From the NCBI GenBank assembly GCA_947179485.1, contig OX359249.1, positions 35,326,250 through 35,390,249 of the forward strand: DNA of 64,000 nt, in the 5' to 3' direction. The DNA is from Allacma fusca (lineage: Eukaryota; Arthropoda; Collembola; Symphypleona; Sminthuridae). Both the position numbers and the translations under genes were made by a program. Under the pieces are notes generated by a model. That model made no database searches and was not told the DNA's origin. It saw only the letters and a program-made list of their open reading frames with translations. Positions 39,824-53,724 of the stretch are shown here, piece by piece (position 1 is the first letter of the stretch; the number at the start of each line of letters is the position of its first letter).

Positions 39824-42800
39824 AACCTGACAAGCTGCTTTTAAGATCTATAATTTTCTGTATGATTAGATTATCCACGTGCATTCCGCTTCGGCAACTA
39901 TAGGACAACCCTATATATTACAGGATTTATTTTCATTAGAAAATGCACGAATCTATTGTTAATGTGCGTATAATTTACTTTTAGCCAAAACTCATTCTGT
40001 TAAGACTGTCCTCACGGTTTAATGAGGAATATTGTATACTTCAGCATTTTATGCTATAATGTGTCATGCGGCATTGATTTTCATGTTCAATTGATTTTGT
40101 GATCAGTTTTCAACGACAGATTTCAAATTGTAAGGAACCATTAGGCACTACAGCAGAGTCTCAAATAATTCCATTTTCAGCTTCTAAAAAACTGCATAGT
40201 GAATTATGGAGAAATCTTCACAAAACGTTGTGCAATTATACGTAATACGCTGACTTACTCGTAAAATTTAAAACCGAGTGATTTATAAATACTGTGAAGT
40301 ATTATTGCAACTCGAGTGACAATACTTCAACAATACATAATTACATGTAACACGTAATTCCGAAGAATCTGTTGCTTTAATTTTGATATCTATTAGGACA
40401 ACCCGCTGCAAGCAACGGGTTGCTATTAATTATGTATACATTTAGTTTTAGTCACCTTATTTACATTTTTACTGCAACTGCAGCTGTCGACCAATGTTTC
40501 CTTCTTCGTTTTAATCTTTCAAGTTTTTAAAGCTTATCAGTACTTTACGTTGTTTTGTGTAAGTACCCTGTAATATCCACGCCACGCCATGTTATAGGAT
40601 TTGAGCCCAAGGCTGATTATGCTATAGAATAGCTACTTTTTACCACAGCTTTATCCCTGTTTTAGAATTTATTGCCAAATGCTAAAGAATAATATTTGTT
40701 GTTACATATCATTCTACATAGTGAAAACTTTGTGGAAGAATATACGTGCATATATCATTCTACTATGTAAATATTATATGATGAGTGTCAATTAATTGAG
40801 TTGTAGCATTTATATTTTTATCATTAGACTGTACCTATTTAGTTACCTTAAACAAATCTCAGTACTGTAGACACATTGACCCACATTTTTTGCAGCGCTA
40901 AATGATTTCACATATCGTTAGTGAAAAGGCAAAATGAACTGGGTACATCATCGACGGCGAAAAATTAGAAAATCCTATACATGCAGTTTCTTTAATTCAA
41001 GCAAAATGGATTACTTAAACCAAATGTAATAATAGCCTCGGTTCATTTTGCTTATAGTTTCTCCTGTAACTACTAACTAGGTAGTTCATTTTTCTTGGTA
41101 CGAACAATATGCGCTTCCCCTAGTAGCAGCAATTAAGGCAGCAAACGTTATACTGGTTCCAAGGATGAACAGTAGCTACCCGTGTCATGTACCCCCTTGT
41201 TAGTTACCATGTACCATAATTGTACCATATTCATGGTTTCTATTACTTACCACATGTTGATTTCACAATCTATGTCTGTTATAATTCTCAGTTTATCTAA
41301 TTTAAATGCTTAACTTGGCTTACTGGCTATCATAACGCCAACTTGGAGTAAAATAATGCCTCAAATCTCTCTTCACGGTAGTCTATCAGATTAGGAGGTA
41401 TCTTTCTGCAACGACTGTGTTTCGTCATCGAAGGGAGACAAAAATCTCACCTAATCTTTTACCTTCAGTCTCAATAGTTTGAACTTTTGAGGGTCATAAT
41501 ACTTGAAAAAATTTAGTGCCATATTACGAGACTTATATTTGTTAAAACGGATATAAATGCTGTAATTGAGTTGCCGTTGATACTTTAAGTTTTTAAATCA
41601 CAAATGTATTTAGATCTTATACATAGTGTAGAATGACGCCACCGTGTTTGAACTGATCATATAAAAGCGTCTGGTGTATAACTTACACAGATATAGAAAA
41701 ATGTCAGGCTTGAGGAAGCTCTACTCGCCTGCTTTCGACCCACAATTAGCGCTCACAAACCTGTTAACTGTGCGTAAGGACCATCATTATAAATACGTGT
41801 TCCCCATGTAATTACCCAGTGACCTACTGAATTACGCACTTTTTCAGAATTAGGGCGTCTTTAAATTGGTACAATAAAGAACAACCTATGAAAACCAAAG
41901 CTATAAGCTTCAACTTCCTGTCTTACTCATATTTTTACTGTTTACTAAAATGGCCATTTAGATATTTCTACATGCATACTTAGCTATCCAGTGAAAAATT
42001 GTTACATGATTTATGGTTCAATACAGTCATGTGTTTGACTCAAAACTGAAAGACGTGTGAAAATGTCAAATCATAGGGGAAAAATCTAAGCGTTCGTATT
42101 TCCCTGAAATAACTCTGAATTAAAATTATTCTGCGAAGTGAATAAACCGAATGTGAACCACCCATCTGGATTTTAGTGATACATACATTTATTTAAAGAG
42201 AATACAATAGATGCTGACGTCACATAGATGATGACGGTTACCGTCAGAATAGATTACTTACATGGTATACTTCTTTCAAACACTTACTTCTCAACAATTG
42301 ATCTCAAATATTCAAATATGCATAATACATACAATCACTTTAGCAAAGTAATTTACATTTCCCGACATTTACGAGAATACATTTTTCTGCAATTCTGACC
42401 AAGAGTGACAGAAAAGCTAGTTGCATCGCACCCCTCTCTTGGACAGTTGCAAACAGCAAGGGTAAGATATTTCAAGGATGCAGGATAAATTGATGAGATT
42501 TGCTATCTCTAATGAGGTAACATCTTAACAACCACGAATCCAAGCTTTTCTGGCTTGATAGTAATAATAATACATGGTGATGTGTCTCATGATTATTCCT
42601 CTTGAATTTTGAGGTATAATTATAAGCACAAGGGTTCTCTGAGATACAATATCCTAGAAAATTTCAAGTAACAAAAAATAACATTTTTAGTTGATACTCA
42701 TCGGCCTCAACTTATAGCGTTCTAGAGTTCATAAATGTCCAGGAAATTTTGTGATAATTAACGTCCTTTACAATTACTGTCGCAATGCTATGAGGTAACA

Positions 42801-44875
42801 TGATATTTTGCTCTCAATTTAGTTTCTTACAAAAAATTCCAAACATAAACTAAATTTAGACTCAGGGAAACATAAAATTTTACGAGAATCTATTTAACAT
42901 TCTAAAAACTACTGGTACAAGCAAAAATTATTATTTATCCGTGCTAAAATCAAATTAAACCGAGGTATTAAACACACTACTTGTCTAATAATACGATATT
43001 ATTATGCTAATAAAACATTTTGTGATTTTTTCACGTGATGGTTTTGTTTTTCTATTTTAAGCAATATATTCACACCAAAAGGTAGCAGATCTGCAGCTGA
43101 TATCAATTTGAGTTCCTTTGATTTGTCTCCACTCGATTCACTACCGTCGAGCAGCGCAGCAACATTGAAAATACCTTTTTTGGAAATATCAACTGTAATA
43201 TTATTATAATTAGTAATAAAATATGTTGAAAGGGACAATAAATAGATTCATTTTTCCACAGGTAAGAAGTATGTAATTATGTATCACGCAAGTTAGCGCA
43301 TTGTGCATTTATTTGTAAACACAGTACATTATACCCAGATTAAGAACTTTGATGTTCTTCAAGGGATTTAACACAAAACACATATTAAGACCTTCATTCC
43401 ACGACCTAGTTTTAGAGTGGTTACTCGTTACTCTTAACCTAAAACGATAGTTACACAACGTTACAGTGATGAAGTTACACCGGCTGCCGCCGCACAGTCA
43501 AATCTTAATTTATTCTCCAACATTACAAATCCGCTAGTGGTAAATATAGACGGCTATATTTGTCGGCAACGTAAAAATAATTATAATAATATAACAATAA
43601 TAATTACATGGTTGAGTAGTAGCAGTCTTTAACAACTCTACTTCATAGCCCTAGCACTAGCCAACTCTGTAATAGTCAAATAAAAACTAAAACCTAATCG
43701 TGAAACAAGGTCTTAATATTGGTAAGTTATCTACCCTTTACTATTTTGCTATACGATTCATGATGTCAAATGTTAGTCATATTCGCAATTCTTCAATTAT
43801 ACGGAATACACAAGGTATACCTATATTTTCCAAAACTGCTGGTTCTATAGAGTTGACAGAGTCGGAATAGGATTTTGATTTGAAATTAATTAATAAAACT
43901 TAGGTTCATTGATTCCTGCAATTGGCTTCTTTCCCAATTTCAACAAGCATGGTAAACATAAGTGAATTCTACTTCCCTAAGGAGCGTGTAAGTAACAAGA
44001 ACAACATCTGTACACAGTACACACACACACTAGTAACCAAAGGTACTGCTCTCCGTGCTCTCAGACACGAAATTGTAACAATTAAAAATTTGGAAAATCT
44101 TACATTTTTGTGATGTCATGCCGAAAGTGACAAGTGGTTAACTTATTCATTAAAAGTGCAAGCAAAATAATTATTCAACTAAACCAATTTAAACGTATAA
44201 CACTGAAATGCAGTAATCACACTAATGTTAAATCATATTTGGGGCAAGACGCAATGAAAAGACCGAATTAAAATGGTTATAATTAAACCTCTAACTAAGG
44301 AAAAGAAAATAGAGAGAAAAAGAAATCCGAGCAGACTTTACTATAACTGCCATTTTATTGCGAAGCTACAAAAAGAGTAAATATGCACAACGATCCTTCG
44401 TCACCACGTTCTCCTTAAGCATTTGCAACGGTTATCAATAACGAGCAAGAAAATTATAGTACTCCAAGCTCCATTAATCTAAATGGTAGCAAAATATTCT
44501 ACACATGAAATAAAATGTAACGGCTGCCAAAATACACAGATAATAGGATATTAATGAAATTCACGAAGATGAAAGAATAAGAAATCAAAACGAAAACCGC
44601 TGATTTCCAAAGCTACGCAGTTGTGTTTTAGCTAGGTGATCTACATTCGTTAGAGACAAAAGCAGCACATAAATTCGTGGGAAACGGTAAGCCAATGTAG
44701 ATTCTAAATATAATTTGCATTTTATATTGAAATTGCAATAAATCCTAAACCACACTCCAATTCTTTCTACTCAATACATCCAGCAACAAAATTTTGGATT
44801 GGGTCACCATAGATTTATGCTGTCAAGTTGTCTTCAAAAGTGTCAGTTGAAATGCATACTTGCACCCAAGGTCGT
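39824..44875. other. Intergenic region between Fe65-like and macoilin 3' ends
   Basis: The two genes converge, so both 3' UTRs lie here. A hairpin CAACCCG-CTGCAAGCAA-CGGGTTG is at about 40399-40422. AATAAA occurs near 41874 on the plus strand. A minus-strand open stretch with a good acceptor at 43198 could be an unassigned exon but shows no known domain. Otherwise nothing is recognised. Confidence 0.5.
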
Positions 44876-47800
44876 TCAAGATTCAATAAGAGGGGAAAAG
44901 CTGAGAGCATCATTTCTCTGCTGAGGAGAAGATGACGATGGGTGACATTCGGTCATTCCCACGCTGTTCTTAACACAACGCAGCTGCACTTGTTGAAGAT
45001 CATGAGGATGCTGCTGATTTGAAAAATCTGTAACGGCCAACAATTCCACTAACTGACCGCGAACTTCATCCAACTCCTCTTCCTTGCTTTTGAGAAACGA
45101 ATCTCTGTAAAAACAATTACTTTTATGTAAAATTCCCTAATCTCGAAGTAAATACCCGGTACAAGTTAATGCAAGATTTTAAAATGGTCAGTGTATCATA
45201 TATTAATACTGTATGGATATGAATTCATAACATAAACGTAAATACAAACCTGATTTGAAGTTGCCGACGAGCTTCCCCTAATGCTGAGAATAAATCAAGT
45301 TTCAATCGCGTCTCAGCACTCAAGCTTGATTCCAGATGGGCATTCTGATCTTGAAGAGCCGACAGGAGGGACAACAATCGAGCGGTTTCTGCAGATGACT
45401 GGAAAAAAACATTCAAAATTAATAACAATTTCTATAAGGTTTTTTATACACCAAAAAACTTACCTCTTTATTCTTCTGCTCGTGCAACAATGTCGACTTG
45501 ACATTCTGTAGTTCTCGTTCAGTCCGCAAATTCTTTTCTTCGAAAAGTTTGATATCCCTTCTCAGAGATTCTTTCTCCCTATCGGCCTCTCTAAGTTTTC
45601 TTCGACAGTCTCCAGAACACTCTTGGGAAGCCTAATTAATAATAAACATATTAGATTAGAATGAGGGCTTTTAAATTATGTTACTCCCAGTCAGTGACAT
45701 TACATCTTCGAGTAACACGAATAATGAAATACTCGCGCCGAGAAAAGAAATCGAAAAAAATTATTCCAATTAAAAGTCATGGAGGCGAATTCATTTTCAA
45801 TTTCAATTTTAAAATTCAAAATTCATGCTACGAAGTTTAGAGTGGAATTTCGAAGAGCCGCTGTATCTTTTATCCGTTTTGACTTCCGATTATTTTCGAG
45901 CATTTTATTATCAGATTTCAGCAGACCAGCATATATATTGACACAGTAAGCAGTCAACACTGTTGTACAAGATTCAGGTAAAATAATAAATACCTGTTAA
46001 AGTTTAAAAAAGCAACTAATTCGCTAATACCTTAATGCCCTTTGAAGATTAAAATACTGAAACTGTACTTGAGTAAATCAATTGTATCTCACAAACTGAA
46101 TTAAGTAGCCGAGAATTCACATTGGTAAAAACAGTATACCTATAACACACTACTCAAATGAATCCAATTAGAATAATTAAGTACGTGCTACCATGCAATA
46201 TTCGTACCTACAAAATTACACATGTTCACCGTGAGCTCATAATACCTTGCAACAAAACAACAGGAAGCCTCTCGTTATAATAACCGCGAATAATTTTGGC
46301 ACTGAAATAACAGCAGCATGCCAAAGAGACTATATTGATGCGTAGTGAAAACTTTGCCACGACTAGGTCTCATTGGTTGCAGGATGATAAACCATTTAAA
46401 TTACGTACATCATTCGGATATCGGTTCTAAAGCCAAAGTAGTCAGATATTATTTATACAGCAGGCTTTGCTCTCTTAAAATTCGATAATCCGTTAAAACT
46501 CCACACATTGTGCGCCTCTTTCTAATGACATATAAAGTCGAATTTGTTGCTCAAACAATTCTTGGTAAATGTCATGTGCATAAAAACGTTTGCGGTAATA
46601 TTTAAACCAGCATTTAAGATTCAATAAAAATGCACTTACTTTCTTCTGTTTGCTAATTGCATTCTCTTTCTGCCGTCTCTCTTCGAACAACTTCTTCTCA
46701 TAGCTCTGACGCTCTTCCTGGCCCTTTGATAGTAAAGCTGAGTATTTTAATTGTAGGGATTCGTGCTCGCCCTGCAAGATTAATTTAAATAATTTCCATA
46801 ATAGAAAATATTCCAGAACATTAAGCGCAAAGGTTACATTATAACTTTACAGACTATTTAAGATGTATTTTGAATAGCATTACTTGCAAAGCAGCAAGAT
46901 CTCCCCTGAGATTTCTTTCGGAGCTTAAGTACGACGTAATCTGACTTCTCAGTTCGGTTTCGAGTGTTCGCATCACGTGGAGTTCGCTGCGTAACTTTCT
47001 TACCTCAGACTCAAGTCTATTAGGACAAAACAAAATTATGCATCAAATTTTACTCTTATAATAAGCTTGGGTTGCGACGAGTTCTTAATATTGTCATCCA
47101 TATTAGATTAAGTCTCCTAATATTCTTACTTGAAACAACAATCATCTTTTTTCTTTTTTGCCACCATAAAGCAATTACAAACTGGCGTTGGCCCGTTGGT
47201 ACTGGCTACTGAAGTGGCAATAGAATTGACAACTGCTGGAGCTGATGCTGCTGCTGAAGACCCCGACATACTGCTTGAATTCGTGCTCGAAGAACTTGAA
47301 TTGGAACTGAGAAGTGACGACGAATTATTGTTGTTGGCGTTACTTGTATTATTGTTGTTACAGTTCTGATGAGTCACATTATTTGGATTATGATTTTGGT
47401 TATGATTCACCGACGATGGCGGTTTAGAAGGTAATGCGGGTGCCACCGGATCACCAGACCCCAAGTGACTATCCCCAACTTCTATTGACTTTCGTCGGGG
47501 TACCGCCGCCGGTGTCAGTGGTGACTGCAGCTGCTGTTTCTTCATTAATACTGCCGTCCCGTTCGTTATCACCTCATTGTTATTCACCGGAGGACTTATG
47601 AACGGAAGTGCTTCCCATAAAACTGAGTAAAGAACCTAAGACAGCAAAAAAATCACGATATTTTAGCAAGGCACGTGCATGATAACACGGGTCCAATAAA
47701 CATGAACTTGCAATATTACAAAAATTATCAGTACAGACTAGAAACATAATGACTACCTCATTCTGCCTTGCAACTTCATTTTTCGTCCGCTGCTTAAGAC

Positions 47801-49316
47801 GTGCCCCTATAAAGCACTTCAGTCCAAATGCAAGTGAGACCATTGGAAACCCCACGCTGTAAAAAGTACCCCATTAAATCCTTACAATTGTCAATAATTA
47901 ATACAGACCAACAATAAATTGTAGTTGTGAAAAGTAAAGCATATATTTTTAACGACTTCAACTATACAAAAAAAACTACGGTAAGCACAACCAGCTGGAG
48001 TTAGAATCTTACCAGTGGGCAGCAAGCGGACTTAGAGGTTGACTGGGAAGTGGTCGGATGGATTTTCCATCGATATAGATCAAAGTGGGCAAAAGTAAGA
48101 GGGGCCCTAAAGGGGTTAAACTCCAGCTCACTTGACCCCACACGGCAAGTGAGCCCAGCAAGTACAACCACGGGGCAGGAATCACCCCCAAACAAATCAC
48201 ATCCACGGACACCACAATACACACCAGGAGAATAGCAAATGCCTGTGAAATTCCACCCAAAAACGATGCAGATTATTTCCCATTCTAGTATTTTCACATC
48301 AAATAGTCATCACATCTCAAAATAATCAGCCACTCACAATGCCCTGAAACTTGTACGCCTCATAGGAGTTGTGCAGAAGTAAATACATCGGATAGAGATA
48401 CTCAAGACGAAATTCAAGAATAAAATCTCCGCCCATGACGCAAATCCACATCAGAAGAAGTTTCACATACACCACAAGGCTAAAACAAACAAATTAATTC
48501 CCATATTAGTAACTCCCGAAGTCATCCCTCCACCATCTCCTCAGGTACCCTCAGTCACCCCATCCATTTCAATCCAACTCCAAAGACGCCCATTACTCCT
48601 TCAAAACATACCAAACCCATCCAGTCCTCTACCCACGACTCCCCACAACCGTCCTCAACTCCATCAACACCTCTACTCTCTCCGAGCATCCTTCATTATC
48701 CCCAATAATAAAGCCAACAGCCTCTCTCCACCAATATCCCATCATTCTCTTCAAAATGTCCCATTCTGAAAACTCCATCGATTCCATACCCCCAATTTGA
48801 ATCCAATCCCTCCAACTCTTCAAAAATATCCCACCATACTAAACAGCCATGTCCAGAAAGGCTCCTTCAATTTATCGACATAACAACCCCAAACACAAAT
48901 TACTACGTAAGTAGGGCCTTCACCATACCCCACCATGGTATCCTCAGCTCCCTCCCGCTCCCTCCCCAATACAAATGAATAATACGTAATTACTCCTCCA
49001 TTCAAAACCTTCTATGGATTGCTCCCACTCAAAGTGACAATCCACTGAAACTGTCACGATGCTGTTGGACTGAGACTAGCTGTTTCAAAGGGCATATAAG
49101 CCCCTAGGTCCTATACATGACTCTCAGCTGGAACCAAATACCTTAAAAATACTCATATGAGACTGTTAGGAATTCCAATAATGACAAATAATGAAAATAA
49201 AATGCTGAAGGAAGGGTAAGAGTTGAAAATCACCTCGTATAAAAGCCGTCGTAAAGTTTAGGTATTTTTTTCACGGGACGGCGGGTTTTACTAGAGTCCA
49301 CATTCCGCCGCTTCAT
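44876..49316 (-). CDS. Macoilin (TMEM57 family)
   Basis: Ten exons read by eye with consistent phase: 49234-49316, 48338-48479, 48013-48242, 47757-47856, 47130-47635, 46884-47016, 46640-46771, 45464-45631, 45250-45398 and 44876-45104; 623 residues. The N-terminus MKRRNVDSSKTRRPVKK is the conserved macoilin start. Transmembrane segments follow (VVYVKLLLMWICVMGGDFIL; AILLVCIVVSVDVICLGVI; WLYLLGSLAVWGQV). FPMVSLAFGLKCFIGARLKQ corresponds to the family's YPVVTLGFGFKSYV region. A Ser/Asn-rich linker (exon 5) precedes coiled coils in exons 6-10 (ESEVRKLRSELHVMRTLETE, KLDLFSALGEARRQLQI, ELDEVRGQLVELLAV). Macoilin is an ER and neuronal protein that affects neuronal excitability. Exon 3's luminal loop is somewhat diverged. 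Confidence 0.93.
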
Positions 49317-49623
49317 TCCGCGTTGATACTATCCGCAAATGATTGTATTTCACATTTATCAGGATAAAATACTTGGAAGCCAAGTGTGGAAAAGGGTTCG
49401 GGCTCACAGTTCACGGATAAATCTCGTATTCACCAGGACTTTAAGTACTTTACTTCTTTCTGTCCGTTCCAGTTTAACTCTCCGTATTCTCTCTCTCCTC
49501 TATGCACAGAATTAATCAATTGCTCCCTTCAAGCCTTCGCTCTCTCAGCAACTAAAGCGGATCCTTTCGATGGGACACTCTATGGTACGGAATACTCTAT
49601 GACTCTCAAGCTTCGGCTCTGTC

Positions 49624-49643
49624 CTCTCTCTCTCTCTCTCTCC
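49624..49643. repeat. (CT)n microsatellite
   Basis: About ten CT dinucleotides close to the macoilin promoter. Confidence 0.85.
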
Positions 49644-52600
49644 CTTGAGTGTCTTCAGGAACAGGAACTCCGCACTCCGCAATCACGTCTCTTCTCTTTC
49701 ACACATTTCCTCTCACGGGCTCGCTTCGCTCTTACTCCTCAAGCTACGTATATTCATTCCGTATGTATATCGCTTCCCTATACACATGTACATATGTCCG
49801 TAGGCTTCTTCCTTATATGGCTGGATACGGATACTGTATGTACTGACTCACACATATACACTCTATTACATATAGATTTAAGTACTCATCAAGACATTTA
49901 TTTATAGTCCACCGTTCCTTTGCCCTACTATTTCCAGCCGAGCAATGTGTTCCAGTCTTGGAGCTCCGAGCTCCTGCCCACAAACTCCGCACTGGAAAAA
50001 ATGAACTGAGTTCCGGGTTTTTTCCATATAGGATTGTATTTGGTTACAATATTTTTGAAACTGACCCATTTTTTTTCTCAGGCTATTGTTCAAAATCATG
50101 GAAGAACAAGGAAAGTAAATTTCTGTCTCCTGTCTGTCTGGAAGTAAAATTTTAGCCGGGCATTGAAATAGCATATAAAAGGGCTTATGATTGGTCAAAG
50201 CCACAAATTATTTTAAAAAATGCTGGGAGAGAGAGAGGGAGGAGTGAAAAAAAATCTGAGTGTAGAAGCTTGTTTCAAGCTTCAAAATTTTAAAATAGAT
50301 ATGTTTCGGGGCGAGGGGTGAGTTCTTAAAATGAATAATTTGCAAAACCATGGAAGTCTGAATTGGGCTCTTCTGGCGTGCCTGCTGGCCTGGTGCTGGA
50401 TGAACCAATCAGGAATCTTTGGGGTGATGGGTCGAATCAGCTGGACAATTATGGGACTTTTATTATAAGTACGAAAGGGAAAAAATTAGGGGTTTCCATC
50501 AAAATCATTATTTTTATAAATAATTTCATTAAAAATTATAGGAAACTATTATGAAAGCCAGGGGTAGCAACTGTTGTAGGAGCAGGATGAAGGGATAACG
50601 CCCAGTGAGTGCTCTGGTTTGAAGGGGAACGATGATGGTTAGGAAGTTAGGACTCTGAAGGATGGAGGGATTTGAAGAAACTTTGTACAACTTTCCGCTT
50701 AAATGACCCTACAGTCGTACTTAGGGGTCATCGGGATAGAAAAATCGGGGGTGGGGGAAACGAACCTAGTGCTTATGATTTATGGGATAGATTGTGCAGC
50801 TTATTACTGCAGTCTTGGATGGTTTTTATTGGCCTCTGTTTGATTTACGTTGGTTAAATGAAGGGCGACAATGTTGAACTGGTCCCTCCTGGGTATCCTC
50901 TGGAGACTTATAGGTTGTGAGTTGGAGACTCCTCCACACTTACATAATTCCATTCCAGCCTTCCAGCGTGCAGGTCCAGCGAGAGGTCTGTCTGTAATAA
51001 AAGTAATAATGCGAAGTCAGTAGGCGGACTGACTATTTACCACCGTTTCCCGTGAGAATTATGCAAACTTCTGTAATGTGAAGTTCTGGAACCGGACGTC
51101 ACATATAGAGCGTTACTTCTATTTACCCGGGATTGACCCGAAGTAATGTAGCTTGCGTGCTGGTTGCTGAGAAGTGCAATACAGCTGATGAAATGCAGCG
51201 TATGTGCTACTTCACAGGGGGTTTTTACAGTACATTAAAGTTGGCGAGCAATTGGCAAGTCCATTGCTCTTGTGAAAATGGATTTGCAATGTTGGACAGG
51301 GAGTTTGGATTGGATGCTATGAAAATTATCGAGAAAGATACTTGCAGCTATTAATTAATTGTCCCTCTAATCATGGTAGATAGTATAATCACATTTAGAA
51401 TGGACCAGATGCGTAGTATGTGTCCATGCTTCAGATCTTCTTTGGTATCAAAGGGGTCTTGATGTGCTGGTGCCTCTTCGTTCCGTTACAACTGTATTAG
51501 GACTTAAGTAGTAGACTGACTGTATGAAATAATTTATTTGAAGAGCAATTTGTTTAAAAACGATTCTGACCACACAAATTTTATTTGTGGACTATTATTT
51601 ATAAAGTAATTAAACATAAATTGCAACAGTTATAAGGTTTTCATTCTGCATTTGCTAAAAATTCACTTACAAATAGCATTAACTTTTATGCTAAATTATT
51701 CGGCCGAGTATGGTAAAACTACTGTAATGATTATTGTAATCTTTATTTACAGTCATACTATGCAAGTACCTAACAGTAGATTGGTGAAGTGACGTACCAC
51801 TTCGTTCTTTTAAAATACTAATTTTAAGTTTCTTAACAACTAATAAATAAACTTTCCTTTCTGTGATCACAGGAAGAAATAGCATTACCTTTTGAAACGC
51901 TTCAATATGCTTAGACCTTGAAAGTCATTCTAAAGAAATTATTATTAGTGCTTTACAAACTATGAGAATATGTTAAATGTATCCGTAAATACTGGATATA
52001 GCTATTTAAAAGTATAAAACCATAATGTACTCACACTTCATTTACACTAATTAATACTACTTACGTTACGTATAGAAATAAACTGTATATAAATTTTACA
52101 CATACTTTGTGTGAAATCGCTTATGTTACGACATGTCGATAGCTGGTTGTGTTTATTTATTATAGAAATTGATAATATCTTCCAAACCACAGATAATTCT
52201 ATATTAAAACAACTCTATGTATCTCATGGTTAGTAATAAATACATATTTACTTATAGTATAATCGGAAGTCATTAAGTTTACATAGAAACTTGAACATAT
52301 ACGCATTGCGAATTAGTCTACCTTACACAAAAGCATAAAATGCTTCCAGATGTTAACATGTGTTAATAAAACTTACTTAAATAGAGAAACAGCAGCAATA
52401 CGTATAAAAAACAAACAACAAAGAATCAAATTGCATTACAAATCTTAATAATAGAATTAAAGGCAGCAAATAACTAACAAAAAGCAATGAAGGAAATATA
52501 AAATCACAAGAAACAAGAGTTGAACCAAACTTATATCTGCCGAAGTCGCTGGTTGTATTCATACGTCTCTAGCTGAAGGCGTTTCAGGTTTTCTTGTATT

Positions 52601-52699
52601 CCACGATAGAAAGCCCCAAATTATTATTAAATACAACACAACAAATGGTTGTTACACATCAGATTGCAAAGTTGTAATAAGATCTTGACAAAGATTTAG

Positions 52700-52784
52700 G
52701 CGGTTTAGCGATGCAAAATGCATCGCTCGTACAAAGCACTTTCGCGAAGCTTTCTGATAGCTTCAAAAGGAGCTGAGAAACCGC
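52700..52784. other. Potential three-way-junction structure in the NURF301 3' flank
   Basis: The outer stem GCGGTTT (52700-52706) pairs with AAACCGC (52778-52784). Inside are hairpin 1, GCGATGCA-AAA-TGCATCGC (52708-52726), and hairpin 2, GAAGCT-TTCTGAT-AGCTTC (52746-52764). All three helices are perfect. It may be a 3' UTR element or an independent small RNA; it is not a tRNA. Confidence 0.45.
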
Positions 52785-53129
52785 TGAGTCGATAAAACGG
52801 GAAACGATTCTAGTAATACCTTTGTAATTGTATAGACCAAGACAATCTTATAATATCCCCCTCCAAATACATACACATAAGAGAAGTAATAAGACAATTA
52901 ATTTCACACAAAATATGAGAAGAGTACAAAAAGTTAATGTTCGAGGCTCCACCAAAAAACATGTGACATATACTTGTAATATATCAACACAATACATAAC
53001 TGTGAGAAAGATAGATACACAATGAGGTTAAAAGTAAAGCAAGTCATGAGGTATACACCACACGTTTGGCAATAACTTGAATTATACAGGATGTAATAAT
53101 TACATTATAGACAGTATTCATTAACTTGA

Positions 53130-53724
53130 TTAGACTAGCCTTTGGCGCAAAAGCATAATTTTTTGTGCAAAAAATGATTCTAAGGACTCTGCAGCTTTGT
53201 AAAACGCAGATTCTGCTGGATTGTAGTATCTGCAGTTATCAAATATTTTTGTAATATCTCCAATAAAATCCCGAAGACGAGAATAGCACTTTTCTTCTGT
53301 TCGAAATTCTACTGTTCGAAGGTCTGTAACATTGACAAATCAATACCCAAGTGTTAATTAATGATTTACTCCATTCTCTCATACACGCATTTTTTCGATG
53401 TTCACTAATTTATGTTTACTGAAAGTTATAAAATTTCACTTACCCATAGGTTCTTTAATAACTCGATAATAGTTACGTGCTTCGGTTGGATCAACAGGCT
53501 CAAGAAAAGGCCATGCAGCTTTATGCGCTTGAATTTGTTTCAGAAGTTTCGTTAATAACGGATAATCTTCGTACGATAGAGGCTTTAAGTTTGCGTGATT
53601 TAAAGGGGTCGTTGAATCACAATTTGGACAAACATATTCATCAATCTGACTGGATTCTGCTTGAAGAACTCCAACACATCTACCATGGAACCAATCTTGG
53701 CAAGTGTCGCAGCAAATGTAAAAC
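53130..53724 (-). other. Last PHD finger half and bromodomain exons of NURF301
   Basis: The exon boundary 53841/53724 splits the last PHD finger ([13 protein letters not shown] then [14 protein letters not shown]). The bromodomain follows directly: [29 protein letters not shown], then after a phase-1 intron [20 protein letters not shown]. The acetyl-lysine-binding Asn is in CRYYN. The protein ends LLRQRLV, near the usual family end. Confidence 0.9.

Larger units (their letters stand above)
49317..53129. other. Intergenic region between macoilin and NURF301
   Basis: Both neighbours are on the minus strand, so it holds the macoilin promoter (left) and the NURF301 3' UTR (right). A (CT)n tract lies at 49624-49643. 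Several open frames of 60-170 codons have no recognisable domain and look accidental. A possible structured element is at 52700-52784. Confidence 0.5.

Noticed and set aside
40399-40422. Hairpin CAACCCG...CGGGTTG considered as a functional 3' UTR element
   Set aside because: Single 7-bp stem; could easily be chance and nothing else supports it.
43002-43238. Minus-strand open stretch with a good splice acceptor (exon from ~43197)
   Set aside because: No donor-side partner or domain found. Macoilin already has a convincing C-terminus at 44876, so it could not be attached to a gene.
49386-49907. 173-codon plus-strand ORF opposite the macoilin promoter
   Set aside because: Composition is low-complexity (Ser/Leu from a CT tract) with no domain.
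51133-51354. 73-codon plus-strand ORF
   Set aside because: No family resemblance and no gene context.
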